A stretch of 6,670 bases of DNA from Conexibacteraceae bacterium (GTDB lineage Bacteria; Actinomycetota; Thermoleophilia; Solirubrobacterales; Solirubrobacteraceae), in the NCBI GenBank assembly GCA_009785395.1, contig WQWK01000114.1:1-6670 (forward strand). The letters run 5' to 3'. This document shows, one piece after another, positions 1 through 5,705 of the stretch (positions within the stretch are counted from its first letter, which is position 1; each line of letters opens with the position of its first letter). A model generated the notes under the pieces. It did not search any database, was not told where the DNA came from, and saw only the letters and a list, made by a program, of their open reading frames with translations. A program made the translations under genes and the position numbers.

Positions 1-777
1 CCAGCCTCGCGGGTGAAGCAGCGGATCGTAGGTCCGCTCGGCGCACTGATCGATCGGGTGGGTGACGACCAGCTCTCGCCCGATGACAGTGACTGGCTCG
101 ACCGCTGGATGCAGGCCGACAGCACGGTCGCTCACGCGATCGCGGAGCCGCTCGCCGCCGCCGGGCTCAGCGAACCGGGGGTGATCACCGCGCTGGCACA
201 GTTCCTGCCGCCCAGCGCGACCCTGTTCGTTGCCGCGTCGATGCCGATTCGTGACGCCGAGGAGTTCTTCCCGGCCTTGAACGAGCCCCCGCGTGTCCTG
301 GCCAACCGCGGCGCCAACGGCATCGACGGGACCGTGTCCGCCGCGTTCGGGGTGGCGGCGGCCGAGGCTGCCGCCGGCCGCGGCGAGGTGGTGCTCCTGC
401 TCGGCGACATCACCCTGGCGCACGACATCGGCGGCCTGATGGCTGCGAGCAGGCTCGGGCTGAAGCTGACGATCCTGCTGCTCAACAACGATGGCGGCGG
501 GATCTTCAACTTCCTGCCCGTCGCGGCCGAGGGCGAGGACTTCGAGCGGCACATCGCGACGCCCACGGGGCTCGACTTCGCCCAAGCCGCAAGGCTCTAC
601 GGCCTGCGTCACGTGCGCGTTGGGGCGGTTGATGAGTTCGCCGACGCCCTCATGAGCGCGCTCGCCGGGTCAGCGGGCACGATCATCGAGGTGCGCACCG
701 ACCGTATCGCCAACCGCCGGCTTCACGCCGACGTCGAGTCGGCGGCGCTCGCGGCTCTGCGCGTGAGCTCCTCCTGA
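1..777 (+). CDS. menD: MenD, 2-succinyl-5-enolpyruvyl-6-hydroxy-3-cyclohexene-1-carboxylate synthase (C-terminal part, 5' truncated by window edge)
   Basis: MenD is a cytosolic ThDP- and Mg-dependent enzyme. It joins isochorismate to the succinic semialdehyde unit from 2-oxoglutarate, the first committed step of menaquinone synthesis. The frame is open to base 1, so the 258 residues seen are roughly the C-terminal half of a family usually near 550-600 residues. Counting from the first codon, I see SMPIRD (80-85), NRGANGIDG (102-110), the ThDP/Mg motif [12 protein letters not shown] (135-146) and NNDGGGIF (162-169). These last motifs distinguish MenD from other members of the superfamily such as IlvB. 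A GTG at base 13 lies in mid-domain and is not the start. The 3' end overlaps the opposing DUF167 gene by 55 bp. The substrate-forming enzyme MenF is encoded nearby on the other strand. No truncation or frameshift is seen in the visible part. Confidence 0.95.
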   Translation, partial: PASRVKQRIVGPLGALIDRVGDDQLSPDDSDWLDRWMQADSTVAHAIAEPLAAAGLSEPGVITALAQFLPPSATLFVAASMPIRDAEEFFPALNEPPRVLANRGANGIDGTVSAAFGVAAAEAAAGRGEVVLLLGDITLAHDIGGLMAASRLGLKLTILLLNNDGGGIFNFLPVAAEGEDFERHIATPTGLDFAQAARLYGLRHVRVGAVDEFADALMSALAGSAGTIIEVRTDRIANRRLHADVESAALAALRVSSS

Positions 778-1004
778 TCGAGCCCCTCGACCTCGATCAG
801 CTTGTCTCGCGAGCGCTCGCCGCGCGCAACCGTGATCCGGGATGCCGGCACCCGCAGCTGCTTCGCGAGCAGCTTGCAGACAGCCTTGTTGGCTCTGCCC
901 TCGAGCGCGGGGGCGCTGACACGCACCACGAGCACCGCGCCCCGCAGCTCTCTGATCTCGTCCCGGCGAGCGCCGGGCTGAACGCGCACGGCAAGGCGTG
1001 CCAA
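723..1004 (-). CDS. UPF0235/DUF167 family protein (YggU-like), 93 aa
   Basis: This is a small soluble protein of the DUF167 (YggU) family, whose biochemical role is not established. Visible family features are [10 protein letters not shown] (8-17), [12 protein letters not shown] (30-41, equivalent to the conserved APP-x-x-G-x-AN motif) and a C-terminal [14 protein letters not shown] (61-74). The length is normal for the family. I chose the TTG at 1004 because an AGGAG lies exactly 7 nt upstream and because homology begins immediately after it. The frame extends upstream to 1202, but that stretch is antisense-quality low-complexity sequence inside menF. The gene is the last of the ilvB-ilvN-menF-DUF167 series. 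Its Shine-Dalgarno overlaps the menF stop codon, so translation is probably coupled. Its last 55 bp run antisense to the end of menD. I see no terminator after it. Confidence 0.85.
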   Translation of the reverse strand: MARLAVRVQPGARRDEIRELRGAVLVVRVSAPALEGRANKAVCKLLAKQLRVPASRITVARGERSRDKLIEVEGLDQEELTRRAASAADSTSA

Positions 1005-1011
1005 AAGCGGT

Positions 1012-1016
1012 CTCCT
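1012..1016 (-). promoter_or_regulatory. Ribosome binding site of the DUF167 gene
   Basis: On the minus strand this reads AGGAG, 7 nt upstream of the TTG at 1004. It overlaps the menF stop codon TAG (1015-1017). It decides the start, because no ATG or GTG start is better placed. Confidence 0.7.
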
Positions 1017-2445
1017 AGCCGGACAGGGTCGGGAGCAGCGCCTGCAGCTTGACCTCGGACTCGGCCAGCTCCGCTGCCGGATCCGAATCGGCCATGATGC
1101 CGCATCCGGCGTAACAGGTAGCGAGGTCACCGCGCAGCAGCGCGCAGCGCAGGGTGACACAGAACTCGCCGTCGCCGTTGGTGTCCGTCCAGCCGAGCGC
1201 ACCGGCGTACCAGCCGCGATCGAGGCCCTCGAGCGCCGGGATCAGGGCCGCTGCGACGTGGTCGGGCTCGCCTCCGACGGCTGGTGTCGGATGCAGCGCG
1301 CCGGCCAGCGTCAGCACGCCGACCGCGTCGGTCAGCTGGGCGCGGATCGGCACCGCCAGGTGCTGGATGTTGGCGACCTTGATCAGCACCGGCTGCGGCG
1401 CGACGGTCACCCACACGGAGAAGGGCTCGAGCGCCTTGGCGATGCGATCAGCGACGACGACGTTCTCGTGCCGGTCCTTGCCGCTGTGCAGCAGGCTCTC
1501 GCCGAGGTGCGCGTCGACGGCAGGGTCGGCGCTGCGGCGCGTCGAGCCGGCCAGCGCGACTGTGCTCGCGCGCATCCCGTCCCTACGCACCAGCAGCTCC
1601 GGGGTAGCCCCGATGAAGGTTGCGTCGCCGCGGCCGACCGCGTAGACGAAGCACTCCGGGAAGCCGCCGCGCAGCACGTCGAACACGGCTGCGGGATCGT
1701 GCGCCTGAGGCGCCCGCACCTGCACCTCGCGGGCGAGCACCACCTTCTCCAGCTCGCCCGCGCGGATACGCTGCACGGCGCGCGCCACCGCCTCCTCATA
1801 GTGCGCCGGCGGCATTGGGCTGTGCACGCTGAACTCGCCGACGGGCGCCGGGTCGAGCAGCGGCAGCGGGCGCTCGCGCAGCGCCTCGATCGACGCGAGC
1901 AGGTTCTGCAGCAGCCCCTCGGCATCGTCGTCCCGTACCAGCGCAAGGTTGCAGGTGAGCCAGGTCTCCCCGTCCCGCCGCGCAAACCACAGCGACGGAA
2001 TCCACAGTGAGGCCGGGCCGAACCCGCCCCAGCTCGGGCTGGCGCCGCCGCCGTCGGCGAAGGCGAAGCCGGCGACCGCCACGAGCCCGGAACCGGGCAC
2101 CGCACCCGGGTCGTCGTACAGCGCGCTCCGGCTCAGTGACCGCCAGCGGCGCTGCAGCAGCGTGAAGCGCTCAGCGCCCGTGGCGTCGAGCTCGAGCGCC
2201 GCTCCGAGGCCTGCGTGCGCGGTCCCGTCGCGCGCCGGCTGCTCGAGGCAGAACCATGGCTGTCCCGGCGCGCGCGAGGCGGCCACGATCGCTGCCGGAT
2301 CATGGCCGCCCGCCAGGCGCTCACTGACACTCACGAGCACCGGATCCCCCGACCGAGCCCTGCGGGACGCCGCACGCAGCTGCTTCTGCAGCCGCTCGCG
2401 TGCGGCGTCCGACAGCCAGCCGGATGTGGGTGTGGTGGTGCTCAG
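1015..2445 (-). CDS. menF: MenF, menaquinone-type isochorismate synthase
   Basis: This chorismate-binding-family enzyme isomerises chorismate to isochorismate, the substrate of MenD. In the 476-residue reading I see the catalytic-lysine segment EKVVLAR (233-239), [10 protein letters not shown] (279-288), ALAGST (297-302), [13 protein letters not shown] (323-335), LHPTPAVGG (384-392), [11 protein letters not shown] (409-419) and [12 protein letters not shown] (448-459). The context (DUF167 gene, menD nearby) favours menaquinone over siderophore isochorismate synthase (EntC/DhbC). The first ATG/GTG/TTG in frame is GTG at 2340 (441 aa). However, family-like sequence continues upstream: a helical segment [19 protein letters not shown] sits directly before VLVSVSERL, as in Bacillus-type MenF N-termini. 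I therefore place the start at CTG 2445, in a CTGA overlap with the ilvN stop, giving [16 protein letters not shown] as N-terminus. The stop at 1015 is certain. The exact start is an inference; the conservative alternative is 2340. Confidence 0.9.
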   Translation of the reverse strand: MSTTTPTSGWLSDAARERLQKQLRAASRRARSGDPVLVSVSERLAGGHDPAAIVAASRAPGQPWFCLEQPARDGTAHAGLGAALELDATGAERFTLLQRRWRSLSRSALYDDPGAVPGSGLVAVAGFAFADGGGASPSWGGFGPASLWIPSLWFARRDGETWLTCNLALVRDDDAEGLLQNLLASIEALRERPLPLLDPAPVGEFSVHSPMPPAHYEEAVARAVQRIRAGELEKVVLAREVQVRAPQAHDPAAVFDVLRGGFPECFVYAVGRGDATFIGATPELLVRRDGMRASTVALAGSTRRSADPAVDAHLGESLLHSGKDRHENVVVADRIAKALEPFSVWVTVAPQPVLIKVANIQHLAVPIRAQLTDAVGVLTLAGALHPTPAVGGEPDHVAAALIPALEGLDRGWYAGALGWTDTNGDGEFCVTLRCALLRGDLATCYAGCGIMADSDPAAELAESEVKLQALLPTLSG

Positions 2446-2999
2446 GTCTCCGTGCGCCCGCGCGCGATCGCGATCTCGCCTGTGCGAGCCATCTCGACCA
2501 ACCCGAACGGGCGCACGAGCCGCTCGAACGCGTCGATCTTCTCCTGGGTCCCCGTGACCTCGGCGACGACCGTGCGCTTGCTGACGTCAACGATCTTCGC
2601 CCGGAAGATCTCACAGACCTGCATGACCTCGGCCCGCGAGGAACCGTCGGCCGAGACCTTGAACAGCGCGAGCTCACGGGCGAGCGTCTCGCCCGGCTCG
2701 AGATCCCGGATCTTGAGCACGTTGATGAGCTTGTGCAGCTGCTTGGTGATCTGGTCGATCGACTGCACGGCACCGTCAAGCGTGATCGTGATGCGCGAAA
2801 TCGCCTCGTCGTCGGTGGGGCCGACGGTGAGCGTGTCGATATTGAAGCCGCGCCGCGCGAACAGGCCGGTGATCCTGGTCAGGACACCCGGCTTGTTCTC
2901 GACCAGTAGCGAGACGATGTGCTTGCGGCCGGTGCGAAAGCTGCCCGCGGCCTCAAGCTCGTCGAGGGAGAGGATCTCCTTGGTTCCTGGTTCACCCAT
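2442..2999 (-). CDS. ilvN: Acetolactate (acetohydroxyacid) synthase regulatory small subunit
   Basis: This is the regulatory subunit (IlvN/IlvH) of acetohydroxyacid synthase. In the family it binds the large subunit, raises its activity and confers valine feedback inhibition. The 185 residues contain an N-terminal ACT domain (about 27-100), with HIVSLLVENKPGVLTRITGLF (27-47) and RRGFNIDTLTVGPTDD (49-64). The C-terminal small-subunit domain (about 105-180) includes EVMQVCEIFRAKIVDVS (124-140). The asparagine of the VENKPGVL loop, on the valine-binding side in this family, is retained, so feedback control is plausible. The ATG at 2999 is chosen over a GTG at 3011 because GGAGG lies 5 nt before the ATG and the GTG itself runs into that site. 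The gene follows ilvB by 12 nt and ends in a TGA that overlaps the likely menF start. Confidence 0.96.
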   Translation of the reverse strand: MGEPGTKEILSLDELEAAGSFRTGRKHIVSLLVENKPGVLTRITGLFARRGFNIDTLTVGPTDDEAISRITITLDGAVQSIDQITKQLHKLINVLKIRDLEPGETLARELALFKVSADGSSRAEVMQVCEIFRAKIVDVSKRTVVAEVTGTQEKIDAFERLVRPFGLVEMARTGEIAIARGRTET

Positions 3000-3004
3000 T
3001 GTGG

Positions 3005-3009
3005 CCTCC
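3005..3009 (-). promoter_or_regulatory. Ribosome binding site of ilvN
   Basis: The minus-strand reading is GGAGG, 5 nt upstream of the ATG at 2999. It overlaps the GTG at 3011-3009, which argues against that codon being the start. Confidence 0.75.
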
Positions 3010-3011
3010 AC

Positions 3012-4682
3012 CTAACCGACCATGTCGCGGGCGGCCTGGCCGGGTGCGATCATCGGGTACACGTTCTCCTCGGCGGCGACCCTGACGTCGACCACGACCG
3101 GACCTTCGGTCGCAAGCGCCGTCTTCATGTCGTCGACGAGCGTGTGCTTGTCGCCGAACCGGAAGCCGGTCGCGCCGTATGCCTCGGCCAGCTTCACGAA
3201 GTCCGGGAACTTACCGGTGTCGACATGGCTGTAGCGCCTGTCCCAGAACAGCTCCTGCCACTGGCGCACCATGCCCAGGTAGCCGTTGTTCAGGATGAAC
3301 ACCTTCACGTCGATCCCGTTCTGTGCGCAGGTCGCAAGCTCCTGCGTGTTCATCTGGAACGAGCCGTCACCGGTGATGCAGGCGACGGTCATGTCCGGAC
3401 GGCCGACCTTGGCGCCCATCGCCGCCGGCAGGCCGAAGCCCATCGTGCCCAGACCGCCGGAGTTGATCCAGCGCCGCGGCTTATCGAAGTGGTAGTACTG
3501 GGCGGCCCACATCTGGTGCTGACCGACGTCGCTGCAGACGATCGCGTCGCCGCCGGTCGCCTCGTACAACGCCTGGATCATGTACTGCGGCTTGATCTCG
3601 CTGTCGGCCGAGTCCGTGTACGTGAGCGGGTAGCGCTCCTGCCAGGAGTTGATCCGGTGCCACCACTCCTCGAGCCGTGCCGGGTCGGCCGCCTGCGCCC
3701 GGTACTCGGCTGTGAGCTTCGGCAGGATGTTCTTGGCATAGCCGACGATCGGGATGTGCGCGGGCACATTCTTCGAGATCTCCGCCGGGTCGATGTCGAT
3801 GTGGACGAACTTCGCATGCGGCGCGAACTCAGCGAGCTTCGCCGTCACACGATCGTCGAAGCGCGCCCCGATCGCGACGATCAGATCGGCCTCGTCCATC
3901 GCGTAATTGGCGGTGCGGGTTCCGTGCATCCCGAGCATCCCCAGCCATTGCGGATGATTGGCGGGGAAGGCGCCGAGCCCCATCACGGTGCAGGTCACCG
4001 GCAGACGATCGGAGGTCGCGAGCTCGACCAGCTCCTCGGACGCATCAACGGTGCCTCCGCCCGCATAGATCACCGGCCGCCGAGCGTTGGCGAGCGCCTT
4101 CGCGGCGAGCCGGATCTGCTTCTGGTTGCCCTCTGTGGTCGGCTGGTAGCCCGGGAGATGGATGTCGGTGACCGGCTCGTACGGGATCTCCGCGCGACTG
4201 AGGTCGGTGGGGATGTCGACGACCACGGGCCCCGGGCGGCCGCTGCGGGCGATGTGAAACGCCTCGTGCAGCGCACGCGGGATCTCCAGCGGGTGCTGGA
4301 TCATCGTGCTGTGCTTGACGATCGGCATCGTGATGCCGATCGTGTCGGCCTCCTGGAAGCCGTCGGTGCCGAGCAGGTCGGTCCGCACCTGGCCGGTGAG
4401 GAAGACCACCGGGACGGAGTCCATCATCGCGTCGGTGATCGGGGTGACCAGGTTGGTGGCGCCGGGGCCGCTGGTGCCCAGCGAGACTCCGACCTTGCCG
4501 GTCGCCTTCGCATAGCCCTCGGCGGCATGTCCGCCACCGGCCTCGTGGCGCACGAGGATGTGCCGGATGCCGGCGTCGTAGAAGGCATCATAGGTCGGGA
4601 GGTTCGCGCCGCCGGGCAGCCCGAATACAACCTCGACACCCTCTGCCTTGAGACATTCCATCAGTGCGTCGACTGCACGCAT
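3012..4682 (-). CDS. ilvB: Acetolactate (acetohydroxyacid) synthase catalytic large subunit
   Basis: This ThDP-, Mg- and FAD-dependent enzyme condenses two pyruvates to 2-acetolactate, or pyruvate with 2-oxobutyrate to 2-aceto-2-hydroxybutyrate. It opens valine, leucine and isoleucine synthesis. The 556 residues match the family's usual length. Visible features are the FGLPGGANLPTYDAFYD start (20-36), the catalytic glutamate E47 in RHEAGG, SGPGATNLVTPI (71-82), ARFDDRVT in the central FAD domain (273-280), and the ThDP/Mg motif from GDGSFQMN (438-445) to NN (465-466). GYLGMVRQWQELFW (467-480) carries the conserved tryptophan W475. Position 100 is Arg where plant enzymes have the herbicide-contact Pro197, and 108 is Gly where they have Ala205. 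The ATG at 4682 has AAAGGAGG 8 nt upstream; a TTG at 4703 would place that site inside the coding region and is rejected. It is the first gene of the ilvB-ilvN-menF-DUF167 series. Confidence 0.97.
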   Translation of the reverse strand: MRAVDALMECLKAEGVEVVFGLPGGANLPTYDAFYDAGIRHILVRHEAGGGHAAEGYAKATGKVGVSLGTSGPGATNLVTPITDAMMDSVPVVFLTGQVRTDLLGTDGFQEADTIGITMPIVKHSTMIQHPLEIPRALHEAFHIARSGRPGPVVVDIPTDLSRAEIPYEPVTDIHLPGYQPTTEGNQKQIRLAAKALANARRPVIYAGGGTVDASEELVELATSDRLPVTCTVMGLGAFPANHPQWLGMLGMHGTRTANYAMDEADLIVAIGARFDDRVTAKLAEFAPHAKFVHIDIDPAEISKNVPAHIPIVGYAKNILPKLTAEYRAQAADPARLEEWWHRINSWQERYPLTYTDSADSEIKPQYMIQALYEATGGDAIVCSDVGQHQMWAAQYYHFDKPRRWINSGGLGTMGFGLPAAMGAKVGRPDMTVACITGDGSFQMNTQELATCAQNGIDVKVFILNNGYLGMVRQWQELFWDRRYSHVDTGKFPDFVKLAEAYGATGFRFGDKHTLVDDMKTALATEGPVVVDVRVAAEENVYPMIAPGQAARDMVG

Positions 4683-4690
4683 AGCGCTCG

Positions 4691-4698
4691 CCTCCTTT
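4691..4698 (-). promoter_or_regulatory. Strong ribosome binding site of ilvB
   Basis: The minus-strand reading is AAAGGAGG, 8 nt from the ATG at 4682. It is the best Shine-Dalgarno in the window and fixes the ilvB start against the upstream TTG at 4703. Confidence 0.8.
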
Positions 4699-4715
4699 CG
4701 CAAAGCTCGCGTCGT

Positions 4716-4734
4716 GGCGCGGTGGATCCGCGCC
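4716..4734. promoter_or_regulatory. Perfect hairpin in the ilvB 5' leader
   Basis: GGCGCGG (4716-4722) and CCGCGCC (4728-4734) form a perfect 7-bp stem with a 5-nt loop. It starts 34 nt upstream of the ilvB ATG and lies 17 nt before its Shine-Dalgarno. There is no T-tract, so it is not a typical intrinsic terminator. It could be a leader RNA structure involved in attenuation or stability, or an operator. I found no leader peptide rich in Ile, Leu or Val beside it, so an attenuation role is only a possibility. Confidence 0.4.
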
Positions 4735-4748
4735 GGGTGCAGTCGAGT

Positions 4749-4754
4749 CTATTA
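4749..4754 (-). promoter_or_regulatory. Possible -10 element of the ilvB operon promoter
   Basis: On the minus strand the AT-rich patch reads TAATAG within GAACTAATAGACT. It is the only AT-rich stretch between the upstream gene and ilvB. Transcription starting about 7 nt downstream would give a leader of roughly 60 nt that includes the hairpin at 4716-4734. No good -35 hexamer is seen at 16-18 bp, so this is a weak call. Confidence 0.3.
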
Positions 4755-4760
4755 GTTCGG

Positions 4761-4773
4761 CGGTGACTCACCG
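4761..4773. promoter_or_regulatory. Odd-centred 13-bp palindrome upstream of ilvB
   Basis: CGGTGA and TCACCG are perfect inverted half-sites around a single central base. The site lies 6 bp upstream of the -10-like hexamer, in the -35/spacer zone if that promoter is real, which would suit a dimeric repressor. It also lies about 22 nt after the stop of the zinc-ribbon membrane gene, so it could instead be the stem of a hairpin terminator lacking a T-tract. The sequence alone does not decide. Confidence 0.35.
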
Positions 4774-4795
4774 TCCCGCGCTTCAGTGCTCGCGC

Positions 4796-5107
4796 TTACA
4801 CGCGGGCGTCGCGGTGCGCGCTGCGCGCCTCTGGGGATATCGCAACGTCCGGGAATTCGAGCTCGTGGCCGCAGCGCATGCAGACGGCGTCATACAGCTT
4901 CACAACCTTGCCGCAGCGCGGGCACTCACGCCGCAGTTCCTGGTTGTCATAGCGGTAGAAGACCGCGGTGAGCAGGCCAATGAACGGCACGCAGAAGGAG
5001 ATCAGGAACCACATCGTGAACGAGCTGCCCTTGATCCGGCCGATGATGCCTCCGGCCAAGCCGAAGAAGAACAGGATCACGATGAACCCGAACCCGTAGC
5101 TGGACAT
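4796..5107 (-). CDS. Hypothetical small membrane protein with C-terminal zinc ribbon, 103 aa
   Basis: I cannot assign a function. The protein begins with two hydrophobic segments (about 5-24 and 31-50) joined by a short Gly/Lys/Arg turn, consistent with a membrane hairpin. A soluble tail follows with CPRCG (62-66) and CMRCG (76-80). The four cysteines C62, C65, C76 and C79 have CxxC-10-CxxC spacing, which should bind one zinc as a ribbon. The ATG at 5107 is the natural start because the first membrane segment follows directly, although no clear Shine-Dalgarno precedes it. It lies 12 nt after the stop of the 70-residue membrane-protein gene on the same strand, so the two are probably co-transcribed. 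Zinc-ribbon membrane proteins are common and do not specify a pathway. The ilvB leader begins just after its TAA stop. Confidence 0.75.
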   Translation of the reverse strand: MSSYGFGFIVILFFFGLAGGIIGRIKGSSFTMWFLISFCVPFIGLLTAVFYRYDNQELRRECPRCGKVVKLYDAVCMRCGHELEFPDVAISPEARSAHRDARV

Positions 5108-5119
5108 CGCCGGTGTCGT

Positions 5120-5332
5120 TCAGAAGAGCTCGTTGGCCGCCCAGATGACGGCCCCGATCACGGCGATGACCGCGACGATCCAGAACACCGCCATCACGAG
5201 GCCCGCGATCACGTGGAACACCAGGTACGCGGCCCCGATCACGATCAGAACCGCCACCGCCTTGCGCACGATCGGCGAACCCGAGCGACTGGGCTCGATC
5301 TGGGAACGACCGGGGTCGATCTGGCGTGCCAT
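5120..5332 (-). CDS. Hypothetical small membrane protein, 70 aa
   Basis: I cannot assign a function. A polar N-terminus (1-20) carries two near-identical heptads, QIDPGRS and QIEPSRS. A continuous hydrophobic region follows (about 24-66), long enough for two closely spaced membrane helices, and the protein ends in ANELF. The ATG at 5332 is the only sensible start. No Shine-Dalgarno is seen upstream, and a TACGCT lies 7 nt before it, so a leaderless transcript is possible but unproven. The gene is 12 nt upstream of the zinc-ribbon membrane gene and in the same direction, suggesting a two-gene unit. A G/C third-position bias and the long uninterrupted hydrophobic stretch support it as real rather than a chance frame. 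Confidence 0.65.
   Translation of the reverse strand: MARQIDPGRSQIEPSRSGSPIVRKAVAVLIVIGAAYLVFHVIAGLVMAVFWIVAVIAVIGAVIWAANELF
5282..5323 (-). repeat. 21-bp imperfect tandem duplication inside the 70-aa gene
   Basis: Two adjacent 21-bp units (5323-5303 and 5302-5282 on the minus strand) match at 17 of 21 positions by my count. They encode the heptads QIDPGRS and QIEPSRS. The repeat is in frame and lies in the polar N-terminal tail before the membrane region. Confidence 0.6.
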
Positions 5333-5355
5333 CGCATTAAGCGTAGCGCTCAGCG

Positions 5356-5375
5356 CGGCGGGAGCGCGCCCGCCG
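5356..5375. repeat. Perfect 7-bp inverted repeat upstream of the 70-aa gene
   Basis: CGGCGGG (5356-5362) pairs with CCCGCCG (5369-5375) across a 6-nt loop. It starts 24 bp upstream of the ATG at 5332. An adjacent smaller inverted repeat, GCGCT-C-AGCGC, lies at 5346-5356. Both are very GC-rich, where chance palindromes are common. They could be an operator or leader structure for the small membrane genes. Confidence 0.35.
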
Positions 5376-5399
5376 GGTCAGCGCACGGTGCGCTCGACC

Positions 5400-5417
5400 C
5401 GCGATCCGCGCGATCCG
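5400..5417. repeat. Tandem 9-bp repeat CGCGATCCG, with a third copy in the nearby hairpin
   Basis: CGCGATCCG occurs twice in tandem (5400-5408 and 5409-5417) and again at 5450-5458. The third copy supplies the right arm of the inner stem of the hairpin at 5429-5473. Repeated short sites in a divergent intergenic region could be protein-binding boxes, but no known consensus is recognised. Confidence 0.4.
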
Positions 5418-5428
5418 CTCGTCGCCGG

Positions 5429-5473
5429 CCGGTTCTCCGGACGGATCAGCGCGATCCGGTAACGGCGAACCGG
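5429..5473. repeat. Nested 45-bp imperfect inverted repeat (extended hairpin)
   Basis: The outer stem is CCGGTTC (5429-5435) with GAACCGG (5467-5473), 7 bp. After a single mismatch, CCG (5437-5439) pairs with CGG (5463-5465). After a 2/4-nt internal loop, CGGATC (5442-5447) pairs with GATCCG (5453-5458), closing a 5-nt loop. That gives 16 base pairs in 45 nt. No T-tract follows on either strand, so it is not a standard intrinsic terminator. It is not a tRNA, as no cloverleaf or anticodon arm is present. It may be a structured RNA, a cruciform operator or a bidirectional hairpin. Confidence 0.5.
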
Positions 5474-5705
5474 ACCGCTAACGCCGCCGCCGGCAGCGCG
5501 ACGGCCGTCCGCGACGAGCAGCACCTTCGAGGCTGTGGGACGTCTGGTCATGGAAAGCATGATCGATTGCTGGAGCTTCCGGCGCACTGGCCCTGCGGAC
5601 AAGATCTGCAGGCACGGCGCCCGCCACCGGTCCAGGGTGAATCCAGCGCCTCTCAAGCATTCCCGCCGACGCTTGCGGTCCTGCCGACGCGAGACACTTG
5701 GTGCC

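Larger units (their letters stand above)
5333..5705. other. Intergenic spacer between divergent genes, rich in inverted repeats
   Basis: This stretch separates the minus-strand membrane pair from the plus-strand YihY-family gene, so promoters for both should lie here, but I find no convincing -10/-35 pair. Frames crossing it are Arg-rich and unlike any family I know. One minus-strand frame (ATG 5551 or 5560 to 5378, about 58-61 aa) and the plus-strand upstream extension of the YihY frame (from GTG 5535) cannot be excluded as coding. Third-position bias in them is weaker than in the confident genes. The stretch holds the hairpins at 5356-5375 and 5429-5473 and the 9-bp repeats at 5400-5417. 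Smaller stems are CCTGC/GCAGG (5592-5596 with 5608-5612) and CAAGC/GCTTG (5654-5658 with 5671-5675). Confidence 0.6.

Noticed and set aside
1005..1202. Upstream extension of the DUF167 frame to 1202
   Set aside because: It falls inside menF in another frame, is Arg/Ser/Pro-rich, and DUF167 homology begins exactly after the TTG at 1004, which has a well-spaced AGGAG.
1258..2557. Several plus-strand frames of 160-250 residues opposite menF
   Set aside because: They are compositional shadows of menF, with no family motifs and no ribosome binding sites.
4716..4734. Reading the ilvB leader hairpin as an intrinsic terminator of the upstream membrane gene
   Set aside because: There is no T-tract on the relevant strand, and the hairpin lies 62 nt past that gene's stop, close to ilvB.
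2919..4766. A plus-strand open frame of 615 residues, longer than ilvB itself
   Set aside because: It lies antisense to ilvB, is rich in Arg, His, Asp and Val, has no family motifs, and results from the strong third-position G/C bias of ilvB.
5429..5473. Reading the nested hairpin as a tRNA or CRISPR repeat
   Set aside because: There is no cloverleaf, anticodon loop or CCA end, and no regularly spaced repeated copies of the whole element.
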